Assembly: GCF_030851345.1 (NCBI RefSeq)
Contig: NZ_JALPNU010000009.1
Span: 1-64,000 of the forward strand
DNA from: Marinifilum sp. D714
Lineage (GTDB): Bacteria > Bacteroidota > Bacteroidia > Bacteroidales > Marinifilaceae
Length of the DNA stretch: 64,000 bases
Direction of reading: 5' to 3'
Positions 53,612 to 62,185 of this stretch are shown here, one piece after another. The notes beneath the pieces were generated by a model. That model was not told where the DNA came from. It did no database searches and saw only the letters and a list, made by a program, of their open reading frames with translations. A program made the position numbers and the translations under genes. How positions within the stretch are numbered: the first letter of the stretch is position 1; each line of letters begins with the position of its first letter.

Positions 53612-54037
53612 ATGAAAATAAAAATAGTTGATTACGGAATTTGCAAAGCCATAGGGAAGACGAAGAAAGAATATGTTCCTGGCAGCTCAACAGGTTACTT
53701 TTTGCATTCCGACGATATGGAGTTTCAGGAAAGAACGCATATTATTTACCCTGAAAAAGGCTTGAGTTTTGGAATCAGCTATCGCTTCGAAACAGGTTCT
53801 GAAATTGCAGAACGTGTTGATTTTGTATGTAGAATCAGACATCCCAAATTGGTTAATCCCGAAACCCATGAAGCATTTATCGAAACCACCGAGGAAAAAG
53901 ACGAATACAGCGATGAGTTAGGCTTCGATTTTTACACCTTCGAGTTCGATTGGGAAATGCAGCTGGGCGAATGGATTTTTGAGATCATCCATGAAGGTGA
54001 GGTGATGTGTAGTCAGACTTTTGTGCTGAAAGAATAA
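53612..54037 (+). CDS. DUF3859 family protein
   Basis: 141 residues, no signal peptide. The Ig-like beta pattern has MKIKIVDYGIC at the start, EKGLSFGISYRFE near the middle and a closing LGEWIFEIIHEGEVMCSQTFVL, all as in DUF3859. Function unknown. It is a stand-alone cytosolic protein, lying just downstream of the 41-bp array and followed by a 29-nt hairpin repeat that may end its transcript. Confidence 0.82.
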   Translation: MKIKIVDYGICKAIGKTKKEYVPGSSTGYFLHSDDMEFQERTHIIYPEKGLSFGISYRFETGSEIAERVDFVCRIRHPKLVNPETHEAFIETTEEKDEYSDELGFDFYTFEFDWEMQLGEWIFEIIHEGEVMCSQTFVLKE

Positions 54038-54082
54038 TTTATTTGATGCTCTCACTCTGAGTTATGGTATCAATTAGTCTAA

Positions 54083-54111
54083 TGAGAGCTTCACGGAAAG
54101 TGAAACCCTCA
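54083..54111. repeat. 29-nt imperfect hairpin repeat, copy 1
   Basis: TGAGAGCTTCAC-GGAAA-GTGAAACCCTCA. Stem pairs hold except for two A/C mismatches at the same places as in copy 2 (54930-54958). The inner pair is T-A here and A-T there, a compensating change. It is not followed by a T run. A partial inverted piece (GATGCTCTCA) lies at 54043-54052. Confidence 0.8.
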
Positions 54112-54170
54112 TGCAATTAATTCGGATTTCCACTTAAGAATTTTAACGTTATAAAGATTTGTTAGTTCAA

Positions 54171-54896
54171 ATGCATAAAAAAATTGAAAATGTAAGAGCT
54201 CGATTAGAATTTGTTAATAAACTCACGACTGTCAAAGAAGCTTTTAGAGGAACAGAACTAGTGAGGAAGAGCGAAAATGGGGATTTTATACATCCATATA
54301 TTCATTTTGATGGCCTGAGATTCTATTTAATTTTAACATGTTTTGATATTTTGGGATCCACTACGGAGTATTTACCCTTTTCAAATTGGTTAACTTCGTC
54401 CTCGACTAAAAATGAAAGAGAAGAGATTTTTGGTCAAATTAATAATAGTGAACTTACTCCAGAAAGTGTTAATAATTTATATTTACACTATAATAAGATT
54501 TATGGCGTTACTAAAGGGTTTAAGCGCTTTATAACAGAAATTCTTTCAGACGAGAATAGAAAACTATTACTAGATAACATTATGATACGTAAATTTGATA
54601 GTGTATCTAAAATTCAATTAGAATATGCGCCTTCAGATAGTAAAAAAATCAATTTTTTATATCAAATTAGAAATTCATTTACCCATACCGGTGAGCCATA
54701 TGCAACACCTGCTTCAGGAATATTTGATATAATTGAAGATGGAATCATAATGGACGGTGTTAGGAAATGGGGATATTACTGTATTCATATTGAAAAGAAT
54801 AACAAATTTTATTACGAATACTATGTTCGAAAATGGCCTTTAGTGTTAATTGAGATTTTAAATAATACCATTGAGACTATAAAGTTAAGTGATTAA
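54171..54896 (+). CDS. Uncharacterised protein with HEPN-like RxxxxH motif
   Basis: About 241 residues, mostly helical, no signal peptide, more AT-rich than its neighbours to the eye. No family is recognised with confidence. The sequence QIRNSFTHTGEPY carries Arg167-Asn168-x3-His172, the RNxxxH form typical of HEPN domains, which are often RNases in defence and toxin-antitoxin systems. The fold cannot be confirmed here, and no antitoxin-like partner is adjacent. ATG 54171 is preferred over an in-frame TTG four codons earlier. It is bracketed by two copies of a 29-nt hairpin repeat. Confidence 0.6.
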   Translation: MHKKIENVRARLEFVNKLTTVKEAFRGTELVRKSENGDFIHPYIHFDGLRFYLILTCFDILGSTTEYLPFSNWLTSSSTKNEREEIFGQINNSELTPESVNNLYLHYNKIYGVTKGFKRFITEILSDENRKLLLDNIMIRKFDSVSKIQLEYAPSDSKKINFLYQIRNSFTHTGEPYATPASGIFDIIEDGIIMDGVRKWGYYCIHIEKNNKFYYEYYVRKWPLVLIEILNNTIETIKLSD

Positions 54897-54929
54897 CTAA
54901 ATCAATTGTTTACCTCTTTCTATACAAAC

Positions 54930-54958
54930 TGAGAGCATCACTTAAAGTGATACCCTCA
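54930..54958. repeat. 29-nt imperfect hairpin repeat, copy 2
   Basis: TGAGAGCATCAC-TTAAA-GTGATACCCTCA, with the same two stem mismatches as copy 1. It is followed on the plus strand by GGAAATTTTTTAAG, so this copy could act as a terminator for the HEPN-like gene. It also lies just past the stop of purU on the other strand. Confidence 0.8.
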
Positions 54959-54979
54959 GGAAATTTTTTAAGTACGGAA

Positions 54980-55843
54980 TTAATCAAAAACAATCGTCCT
55001 GGTACCATCCACAATAATACGATGCTCGGCTTTATAGCTAAGTGCACGAGCCAGAACAATACGTTCCAGATCACGACCTTTACGGATTAAATCGGGAATG
55101 GTATCCTTGTGGGTAATGCGCATGATATCTTGTTCGATAATTGGTCCTTCGTCTAAATCTTCTGTTACGAAATGGCTGGTTGCACCAATCATTTTTACAC
55201 CACGTTCGTAGGCCTGTTTGTATGGGTTTCCACCCACAAATCCCGGAAGGAAAGAGTGATGAATATTAATGATTTTATTTTGATAGGCCTCGATAAAACC
55301 TGGCGATAATACCTGCATGTAACGAGCCAATATTACCAAATCGATATCATGCTCTTTTAAAAGTGCAATCTCTTTGGCTTCCTGTTCCTGTTTGTTTTCC
55401 TTCGTAATTGGGAACACATGGTAAGGAATGTTATGAGCATCGGCAATATGCTTTAAATCGGGATGATTGGAGATGATCAATGGAATTTCAATCTCGTATT
55501 CATTCATATTGTATCGCCATAAAATCTCCTGCAGGCAATGATCGTATTTCGATACAAAAATGGCCACGCGTTGTTTCTGTCCGGAAAACTCTATTCTCCA
55601 GTGAGCCTTAAACTCCTGTGCAAGCGGCTCGAAAGCTGCATGCAACTCCGACGCAGGAATGCTTGAGTTTTTCATGTTCCAAACCACACGAAAAGAAAAG
55701 AATTCCTGATTTTGATTTACATGCTCATCCAGCGCAATGATATTGCCACCACTTTGGTAAATGAACTGGGTGATTTTAGCTACAATCCCATTCTGATCGG
55801 GACAAGTAAGAAGTAAATAAGCATTTACATTATTTTCAGACAT
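54980..55843 (-). CDS. purU: Formyltetrahydrofolate deformylase
   Basis: 287 residues. An N-terminal ACT domain (about 7-80, LLTCPDQNGIVAKITQFIY) and a C-terminal formyltransferase-like domain with Asn193, His195 (NIHHSFLPGF) and Asp231 (EDLDEGPII). It hydrolyses 10-formyl-THF to formate and THF, balancing the one-carbon pool; in E. coli the ACT part senses glycine and methionine. It is monocistronic. Confidence 0.96.
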   Translation of the reverse strand: MSENNVNAYLLLTCPDQNGIVAKITQFIYQSGGNIIALDEHVNQNQEFFSFRVVWNMKNSSIPASELHAAFEPLAQEFKAHWRIEFSGQKQRVAIFVSKYDHCLQEILWRYNMNEYEIEIPLIISNHPDLKHIADAHNIPYHVFPITKENKQEQEAKEIALLKEHDIDLVILARYMQVLSPGFIEAYQNKIINIHHSFLPGFVGGNPYKQAYERGVKMIGATSHFVTEDLDEGPIIEQDIMRITHKDTIPDLIRKGRDLERIVLARALSYKAEHRIIVDGTRTIVFD

Positions 55844-55927
55844 ATTCGTGCGTTTAATCGGATATTCCCGATGGTTAATTACTTAAAATTTACGAATTGT
55901 CCGTTAGAATTTGATAGGTGTGTCATG

Positions 55928-55935
55928 CAAAAATA
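55928..55935 (-). promoter_or_regulatory. Candidate -7 box of purU
   Basis: The minus strand reads TATTTTTG, an exact TAnnTTTG match 84 nt before the purU ATG. No good -33 TTG is seen. Confidence 0.35.
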
Positions 55936-56073
55936 GAAATTTTGTCGAAAAGAGAGAAAATCCTAAGAAACAGTTTAAATTCTGAAGGGTAATTTTAATC
56001 ACTTTCTAATATATTTCATTAGGTTTGCTATGTAAAATCACAGTTCGAAAGAGAACTGTAAGCATAGCGAAAG

Positions 56074-57024
56074 ATGACAAAGGAAAGAATGTATAAATAT
56101 TTGTTTGGGCCAATCCCATCAAGACGTTTAGGCATGTCGTTGGGTGTTGATTTGGTGCCAAAAAAAGTGTGTTCAATTGATTGCGTGTATTGCGAAGTTG
56201 GAAGAACAACGCAATTATCGGTTCAGCAGGAAGATTATATCGCTGCAGATAAGATTAAGGAAGAGTTGAACCATTATTTGCAACACAATCAGGCTCCCGA
56301 TTATGTGACCATTACTGCATCGGGTGAGCCAACCTTAAATGCCAATTTGGAAGAGATTATTGCCTTTGTAAAGCAGAATGAGGCAAATATTCCAGTGTGT
56401 GTGATCACCAATGGAACCCTTTTACATGATAAGAAGGTAAGAGAAGCGCTAAACAAAGCAGATTTGATTCTGCCATCATTAGATGCAGCAACAGAGCCTG
56501 TATTCAGAAAAATCAACCGTCCGCACAAAGAGATCAATTTTGAAGCTTACATTCAGGGGATGATCGATTTTAGTGCTGAGTTTACAGGTGAAATTTGGCT
56601 GGAAGTATTCATCTTGCCAAACTATAACGACAGTAAGGAGGAATTGTTGGCCTTAAAGGAAATCATTTTGAAGATTAATCCCGATATCGTTCAGTTAAAT
56701 ACTTTGGATCGTCCGGGAACTGTGGCTAATCTTCGAGGTGCAACCCAAGAAGAATTGCAAGCAGTAATGGATTTGTGGCAATTGGATAATGTGAGAATTA
56801 TTGCCAAAGCCAAGCAGTCCAAACAAACCCAATTCCGATCGGATACTGAAACGGCAATCAAGGAAACCATATCTCGCAGACCATGTACGGTTGAAGATCT
56901 AATTACAATGCTGGGACTGTGTGAAGAGGAAATTGATCGTTGTCTGGCAAATTTGGCAAGCCTAAAAGGATTTGAAAAAGTAGAACAGGAGAGAGGTGTG
57001 TTTTACCAAATAAGGGAACAGTAA
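56074..57024 (+). CDS. Radical SAM protein with C-terminal winged-helix-like region
   Basis: 316 residues. The start LFGPIPSRRLGMSLGVDLVP is typical of a widespread radical SAM group. The 4Fe-4S cluster cysteines are Cys33, Cys37 and Cys40 (CSIDCVYC). SAM-binding GEPTLN (about 85-90) and the barrel continue to about 240. Residues 255-316 (TISRRPCTVEDLITMLGLC) look like a helix-turn-helix module. Substrate unknown. ATG 56089 (MYKYLFGPIPS) is an alternative start. Confidence 0.92.
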   Translation: MTKERMYKYLFGPIPSRRLGMSLGVDLVPKKVCSIDCVYCEVGRTTQLSVQQEDYIAADKIKEELNHYLQHNQAPDYVTITASGEPTLNANLEEIIAFVKQNEANIPVCVITNGTLLHDKKVREALNKADLILPSLDAATEPVFRKINRPHKEINFEAYIQGMIDFSAEFTGEIWLEVFILPNYNDSKEELLALKEIILKINPDIVQLNTLDRPGTVANLRGATQEELQAVMDLWQLDNVRIIAKAKQSKQTQFRSDTETAIKETISRRPCTVEDLITMLGLCEEEIDRCLANLASLKGFEKVEQERGVFYQIREQ

Positions 57025-57135
57025 AATTTCACGCAGAGTTCGCAAAGAATTTATACGGGAAGAACGCAGAGTGTTACTTCGACGAGAGTCGTTCATTTAA
57101 TACTTGAAAAGCAATAGAAAGGTTTGTTTAGGAAT

Positions 57136-57239
57136 TCTTCCCTTCTAGGGAAGATGGCAACAGCCAGAAGGGTGTATTTTTAATTATATTATTCTTATTT
57201 CACCCTTTTCCCTATCGGGATTTTCCCTTGAAGGGAAAA
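57136..57239. repeat. Intergenic composite palindrome element
   Basis: TCTTCCC-TTCTA-GGGAAGA (57136-57154) and TTTTCCCTT-G-AAGGGAAAA (57221-57239) flank a spacer. Inside it, AGAAGGGTG faces CACCCTTTT. Together they could fold as a long stem with side loops. The gap 57025-57402 has no gene; ACGCAGAG also occurs twice near 57031 and 57064. Confidence 0.65.
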
Positions 57240-57320
57240 ACACAGCTTGAAAAGTGATAAGGTTCATCATTGTCTAATTAATAAAGTTATTTTAACCTTT
57301 GATTGGCATATAATTATAAG

Positions 57321-57356
57321 AACAAAGGCAGTTGAATCATTTCAACTGCCTTTGTT
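57321..57356. terminator. Long perfect hairpin, terminator after the phosphofructokinase
   Basis: AACAAAGGCAGTTGAA and TTCAACTGCCTTTGTT form a perfect 16-bp stem around TCAT. It lies downstream of both the leftward gene at 57403 and the rightward gene at 56074, so it may serve either strand. Confidence 0.75.
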
Positions 57357-57402
57357 ATATCCTTACAATTATTAATTACTCATTATTAATTGTACATTAA
57401 TT

Positions 57403-58644
57403 TTAGTTCCAGTTCAAAATCTTTTTGAAGATGTAGTTCTCTGGATCTGGAAGATACTCCTTAGCCGCTTCCATATCTTCTTCGGTTAGATAATGCAAGT
57501 TGTAATTCATTATATTTTGCACTTTTTCGCTGTTTACATCAACCAAACGAGGTTTTACTTTTCCGTTTTCATCTTCAACATCTTTCAAGAAAAGTGGAGC
57601 AACATCACCTTTAGGATCAACAGTAACCATACATTTCGAGTGACCTTGCTTGAATAGGCTGTAAACGCCATCACCAAGAAGAGTACAAAGGCTCAAGTCG
57701 AATCCGATAGGACGACAACAACGCAAACCGAAACCTAACTCAACCGGACGAGTTCCAATTTTTAGTCCGTAAGATTTGATCTTGCGCTGAATCAACATGT
57801 TAAATACGTGAGATTTACTTACGTTGAACAACTCTGGATGACCGTGAGCATCATAAGTAAAGTTCACACCTGTACTTTCAATTTCTTCGTCGCTCATAAA
57901 GTGGAAAACACCTTCACTAATTACAGCAGCACCATAGTTCAAGCCTAAAATTCTACGCTTAATGATAGATGAGATCACCAATTGAGCAATTTTCTCTGCA
58001 GAGATAGCAGTTTTGTTGAACATCTCAGGGATAATAATCATTGGGAAATGACATGCAGCGCCAATTCCGAATGCCAGGTGACCGGCTTCACGCCCCATAG
58101 CTGCCAAAACGAACCAGTTTTGAGAAGTTCTTGCATCTTCATAAACCGTTGTTGCAATCTTAACCCCTTCGTCTTTTGCCGAGTGGAATCCGAATGTAGG
58201 AGTTCCTTCTGGCAGTGGAAGATCATTATCTATTGTTTTTGGTACGTGAATGTTTGAAATGTTCACATTGTTATCAGCCAAATATTTGCTGATTCTGTTT
58301 GCAGTAGATGCCGTATCGTCTCCACCAACAGTAACTAATAGTTTTACGTTGTTATCAATAAAGAATTTGGTTGAAAAATCGCTGTCTTTTGGCTTAAAAC
58401 GACTCATCTTAAGGTGAGAACCACCTTTGGTGAAAATTGCATCAAGAGTTACAAAGTCTAGTTCCTCCATTTTACGATCTTCAGAGAAAAGACCTTTATA
58501 ACCTTCGTGTAAACCAATAACTCGGTAACCATTTCTTAAAAACACTTTACCAACGCTACTAATTACAGTATTAATTCCTGGTGCTGGACCTCCACCACAC
58601 AAAATAACAACAGATTCTTTCATACTATTAGTCTCAAATATCAT
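57403..58644 (-). CDS. 6-phosphofructokinase, pyrophosphate-dependent type
   Basis: 413 residues. It phosphorylates fructose 6-phosphate to the 1,6-bisphosphate. Two residues that decide the donor are of the PPi kind: GGDD (107-110) where ATP enzymes have GGDG, and PKTIDND (135-141) where ATP enzymes have GTIDND. Further landmarks are AMGREAGHLA and the N-terminal GGGPAPGIN. PPi use makes the step reversible and saves ATP, common in anaerobes. A second ATG at codon 8 (MKESVVILCGGG) is a good alternative start. Confidence 0.92.
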   Translation of the reverse strand: MIFETNSMKESVVILCGGGPAPGINTVISSVGKVFLRNGYRVIGLHEGYKGLFSEDRKMEELDFVTLDAIFTKGGSHLKMSRFKPKDSDFSTKFFIDNNVKLLVTVGGDDTASTANRISKYLADNNVNISNIHVPKTIDNDLPLPEGTPTFGFHSAKDEGVKIATTVYEDARTSQNWFVLAAMGREAGHLAFGIGAACHFPMIIIPEMFNKTAISAEKIAQLVISSIIKRRILGLNYGAAVISEGVFHFMSDEEIESTGVNFTYDAHGHPELFNVSKSHVFNMLIQRKIKSYGLKIGTRPVELGFGLRCCRPIGFDLSLCTLLGDGVYSLFKQGHSKCMVTVDPKGDVAPLFLKDVEDENGKVKPRLVDVNSEKVQNIMNYNLHYLTEEDMEAAKEYLPDPENYIFKKILNWN

Positions 58645-58660
58645 TTTTATAAAGATTGGG

Positions 58661-58668
58661 CAAATATA
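58661..58668 (-). promoter_or_regulatory. -7 promoter box of the phosphofructokinase
   Basis: The minus strand reads TATATTTG, an exact match, 16 nt before the ATG at 58644. This implies a very short leader, or use of the later ATG at 58623. No strong -33 TTG is seen. Confidence 0.5.
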
Positions 58669-58837
58669 GAGCTTTTGAATTGAATTGATTGATTGCGAAA
58701 GCTAATTCTTAAGCAGAATTAAATGATTTGAACAGGATATAAATATTTTGTAAAGCCGATACAATGTTATAAATTTACACCTGACACCACTCTTAATACT
58801 TAATTCTAAAAGTATTTCTAACCTTCATTAAAAAAAT

Positions 58838-60757
58838 ATGAAACGTAATTATCTGATTTTATTGATTTTTATTGCTGCTCTTGTGTCTTGTGAGCCAGCA
58901 AAAGAAAAGATTACAGTACCATCGTACAGTATCGAACAATTCTACAAAAATATTAGTGTAAGCGGAGGATCATTTTCTTCTGATAAATCTAAGTTATTGG
59001 TAAGTAGTAACGAAACAGGTATCTATAACCTGTTCGAGATACCTGTTGATGGTTCGGCTCAGAAACAATTAACTTCCTCCGAAAAGGAGTCCTACTTTGC
59101 CATTTCCTATTTCCCAAATAGTGATAAGGTTTTGTTCTCGGCTGATCAGGGTGGGAATGAGAACAATCACATTTACATGAGAGATGAAGAAGGGAATATT
59201 ACAGATCTCACACCTTTCGAAAATGCCAAAGCAAGTTTTTGGGGATGGGATCGTGATGAAAAATCTTTCTTTTATCAATCGAACAAACGTAATCCTAAGT
59301 TTATGGATTTGTACCAGGTAAGTGTTGAATCTATTCTTAATGGCAAACCAAATCATAAGCTAATTTACACCAATAATGATGGTTTTGATGTTGCAGCAAA
59401 AAGTAAGAATAACAGATACCTGGCCCTTACGCAAAGTCTGACTACTACAAATAATGAGATGTATTTGTACGATAGAAAAACAGGCAAGCGTACACACATT
59501 TCGGAGCATCATGGAGATGCAACTTATAATCCACAATTCTTCAGTTTAGATAACAAGTACTTGTATTATTTGTGCAATGAAGATTCTGATTTTGTTTATT
59601 TAAACAAGTATAATATTGAAACTGGGGAGAAAAGTTTGGTTTATAAAACCAATTGGGATATTTGGTATGCTTACCACAGTTATAATGAAACTTATCGAAT
59701 TATAGGTATCAATGAGGATGGCAAAACAAATATTAAAGTGGTTGAAATTGCAACGGGAGAAGAAGTTCAATTGCCTAAAATTCCTGGTGCCGATATCAAA
59801 TCGATTAGCTTAACCAAAGATGAACAAAGAGGAAGGCTGGTTGTTGGAACATCTGTATCGCCAAATAATATTTATGTATTTGATATGGGAGACACAGAAG
59901 CCAGAAAACTTACCAATACGCTAAACCCTGAAATTGATCCGGCAAATCTTGTTGAAGCAGAAGTGGTTCGCTACGAATCGTTTGATGGTTTGCCAATTCC
60001 TGCAATTTATTATCAACCCAAAGTTGCAAGTACCGATAATAAAGTACCTGCTTTAGTTTGGGTTCATGGTGGTCCTGGCGGACAATCGCGTGTAGGCTAT
60101 TTTTCGTTAATTCAATATATGGTGAATCAGGGCTATGCCGTTTTGGCTGTAAATAACCGTGGAAGTAGTGGTTATGGTAAGAAATTCTATGCTATGGACG
60201 ATAAAAAGCATGGCGATGTGGATTTGAAAGATTGCATCTGGGGAAAGAAATTCTTAATTAATACTGGCGTTGTGGATCCTGATAAAATTGGTATCATTGG
60301 TGGATCGTATGGTGGATACATGACCATGGCTGCGCTTACTTATACTCCTGAAGAGTTTAAAGTGGGTGTAAATATTTTTGGAGTAACCAACTGGTTGAGA
60401 ACGCTAAAGTCAATTCCTCCATATTGGGAATCGTTTAGAAAAGCTTTATATGCTGAAATGGGTGATCCTACTACGCAAGATTCTGTTGCCTTGTATAACA
60501 AATCGCCACTATTTTTCGCTGATAAAGTAACCAAACCATTAATGGTACTACAAGGAGCTAACGATGTACGTGTTCTTCAGGTTGAATCGGACGAAATTGT
60601 TGAGGCAGTAAAGAAAAACAATGTTCCTGTGGAATACATCGTATTCCCGGATGAAGGTCATGGCTTCCGTAAAAAGGAAAATGAAATTAAAGGATATGGA
60701 CAAATTGTTACTTTCTTGGATAAACATTTAAAAGGGAAGAAAGATCAAAAAGAATAA
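58838..60757 (+). CDS. S9 family (prolyl oligopeptidase-like) peptidase lipoprotein
   Basis: 639 residues. Lipobox ALVSC (Cys18). A beta-propeller fills about 30-370 and an alpha/beta hydrolase domain about 380-639. The catalytic triad is Ser490 (GGSYGG), Asp576 (GANDVRV) and His608 (DEGHGF), with the oxyanion block WVHGGPGGQSR upstream. Such enzymes release di- or tripeptides or acylated residues from short peptides in the envelope. It is a single gene with its own terminator, and with the M13 peptidase it points to peptide use. Confidence 0.95.
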   Translation: MKRNYLILLIFIAALVSCEPAKEKITVPSYSIEQFYKNISVSGGSFSSDKSKLLVSSNETGIYNLFEIPVDGSAQKQLTSSEKESYFAISYFPNSDKVLFSADQGGNENNHIYMRDEEGNITDLTPFENAKASFWGWDRDEKSFFYQSNKRNPKFMDLYQVSVESILNGKPNHKLIYTNNDGFDVAAKSKNNRYLALTQSLTTTNNEMYLYDRKTGKRTHISEHHGDATYNPQFFSLDNKYLYYLCNEDSDFVYLNKYNIETGEKSLVYKTNWDIWYAYHSYNETYRIIGINEDGKTNIKVVEIATGEEVQLPKIPGADIKSISLTKDEQRGRLVVGTSVSPNNIYVFDMGDTEARKLTNTLNPEIDPANLVEAEVVRYESFDGLPIPAIYYQPKVASTDNKVPALVWVHGGPGGQSRVGYFSLIQYMVNQGYAVLAVNNRGSSGYGKKFYAMDDKKHGDVDLKDCIWGKKFLINTGVVDPDKIGIIGGSYGGYMTMAALTYTPEEFKVGVNIFGVTNWLRTLKSIPPYWESFRKALYAEMGDPTTQDSVALYNKSPLFFADKVTKPLMVLQGANDVRVLQVESDEIVEAVKKNNVPVEYIVFPDEGHGFRKKENEIKGYGQIVTFLDKHLKGKKDQKE

Positions 60758-60763
60758 AAAAAG

Positions 60764-60791
60764 AAAAGGGAAACCAAACGGTTTCCCTTTT
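60764..60791. terminator. Bidirectional terminator between S9 peptidase and superoxide reductase
   Basis: AAAAGGGAAACC and GGTTTCCCTTTT pair perfectly around AAAC, with A and T tracts on either side. It serves the convergent genes ending at 60757 and 60810. Confidence 0.9.
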
Positions 60792-60809
60792 TACAAATCT
60801 ATGAAATTG

Positions 60810-61190
60810 TTATTCTGAAACTTCAACTAGTTTCTCATCTGAATGCCATAATCCGTGTTTTGTACAGAAAGCAGTTGCAGTTAATTTCATTTTACGAGAA
60901 GGAACCACGTAAAAATCAACTTCGGTTTGGTTCGCTGCACCACCAAGTACTCCTGAAGAGAAGTTAGCTTGAGTTAACATTTTCTCACCATCCCATAATT
61001 GAACCCATGCTACATAGTGATCGAAATCATCTGGATGAGCATAAGCATCACCTATTTTCACTTTTACCTTGAATTTTTCACCTTTTTTTGCTGATTCATC
61101 ACAGTGAATGAAAGCTGAGTGTCTATCGATATAATCTTTTTTTGCTTCACCTTCGATAGTGGTGATATCTTGATAAGTGTTAATTTTCAT
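60810..61190 (-). CDS. Superoxide reductase (neelaredoxin type)
   Basis: 126 residues, one domain. It reduces superoxide to hydrogen peroxide at a Fe(His)4Cys centre without making oxygen. Expected ligands are His24, His52, His58, Cys109 and His112 (ATAFCTKHGLW). Asp22 sits where Pyrococcus furiosus SOR has the sixth ligand Glu14. There is no N-terminal desulforedoxin domain, hence the one-iron form. It lies 61 nt downstream of a peroxiredoxin that would remove the peroxide formed. Confidence 0.93.
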   Translation of the reverse strand: MKINTYQDITTIEGEAKKDYIDRHSAFIHCDESAKKGEKFKVKVKIGDAYAHPDDFDHYVAWVQLWDGEKMLTQANFSSGVLGGAANQTEVDFYVVPSRKMKLTATAFCTKHGLWHSDEKLVEVSE

Positions 61191-61251
61191 GATCTTGTTT
61201 TTTTGATTTTAACCACTTAAGTGGTATAGAGATTAATTTTGTTTTTTATTC

Positions 61252-61884
61252 TTAGTTCTTGCTTAAGTATTCGGCAACACCAGCAGCAGTAGCTTGCATA
61301 GCTTCTTCACCTTTGCTCCAGTTTGCTGGACATACTTCACCGTTTTCTTCGAAGTGGTGCAGTGCATCAACCATACGAATTGCTTCATCAACGTTACGTC
61401 CCAATGGAAGATCGTTAATAACAGAGTGGCGAACAACACCTTGCTTGTCGATTAGGAATAATCCACGGTAAGCAACAGGAGCACCTGTCGAAACAGCATT
61501 TCCTTCAGCATCGTAATCATACTCAGAAGCCAAAACACCGAAGTTTTCTGAAATTGTTTTAGACAAGTCAGCAACAAGTGGGTAAGTTACACCTTCGATA
61601 CCACCTTTGTTTTTTGGAGTATTTAACCAAGCAAAGTGTGAGAATTCTGAATCAACAGAACAACCTACTACTGCTACATTTCTTTTTTCAAATTCAGCTA
61701 ATTTGTCTTGGAATGCGATTAACTCAGTTGGACAAACAAATGTAAAGTCAAGAGGGTAGAAAAAGAATACTACTTCTTGTTTTCCTACGAATTGATCTAA
61801 AGAAAATCCTTCAACAATTTGATTTCCGTTTACTACAGCGCTAGCCTGAAATGATGGAGCTTTTTTTCCGATTAAAGTTTGCAT
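61252..61884 (-). CDS. Typical 2-Cys peroxiredoxin (AhpC-like)
   Basis: 210 residues. Peroxidatic Cys51 in FTFVCPTEL and resolving Cys185 in EVCPANWSKG. The GGIEG stretch (94-98) and C-terminal YL match the flexible eukaryote-like 2-Cys group, sensitive to overoxidation. It reduces hydrogen and organic peroxides using thioredoxin or AhpF. It stands first in a two-gene unit with superoxide reductase and has a strong promoter at 61931-61962. Confidence 0.96.
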   Translation of the reverse strand: MQTLIGKKAPSFQASAVVNGNQIVEGFSLDQFVGKQEVVFFFYPLDFTFVCPTELIAFQDKLAEFEKRNVAVVGCSVDSEFSHFAWLNTPKNKGGIEGVTYPLVADLSKTISENFGVLASEYDYDAEGNAVSTGAPVAYRGLFLIDKQGVVRHSVINDLPLGRNVDEAIRMVDALHHFEENGEVCPANWSKGEEAMQATAAGVAEYLSKN

Positions 61885-61930
61885 CTTAGATTTATTTTAA
61901 AGTTATTTTTCTTTTGTTTTTGTAACGATA

Positions 61931-61962
61931 CAAATGTAGAATTGATTTGAATAACGCACAAA
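61931..61962 (-). promoter_or_regulatory. Promoter of the peroxiredoxin/superoxide reductase unit
   Basis: The minus strand has TTTG (61962-61959), 20 nt, then TACATTTG (61938-61931). This is the best match to the Bacteroidota consensus in the window and is consistent with high expression. Confidence 0.75.
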
Positions 61963-62185
61963 TTATATTAATCAGTTATTTTTATGCCTATATAGAGAGA
62001 ATTAATAATAGGGTACTGAAACCGCTTAAATATGCAGTGTTTCAGGTAAAACCAAAAAATGGAGAGATCATGTATCGCAAAAATTTTTTATTGGGTTATA
62101 ATTTTTAGTTTTGTAGAAGTTACAACTTTATTTTGGTAAATACTTGCTCTTAATTTAGATTTTATAAAAAGATAATATCCTGAAT

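Noticed and set aside
54083-54958. Integron attC sites around the HEPN-like gene
   Set aside because: The 29-nt elements lack attC core sites (RYYYAAC/GTTRRRY) and no integrase is present.
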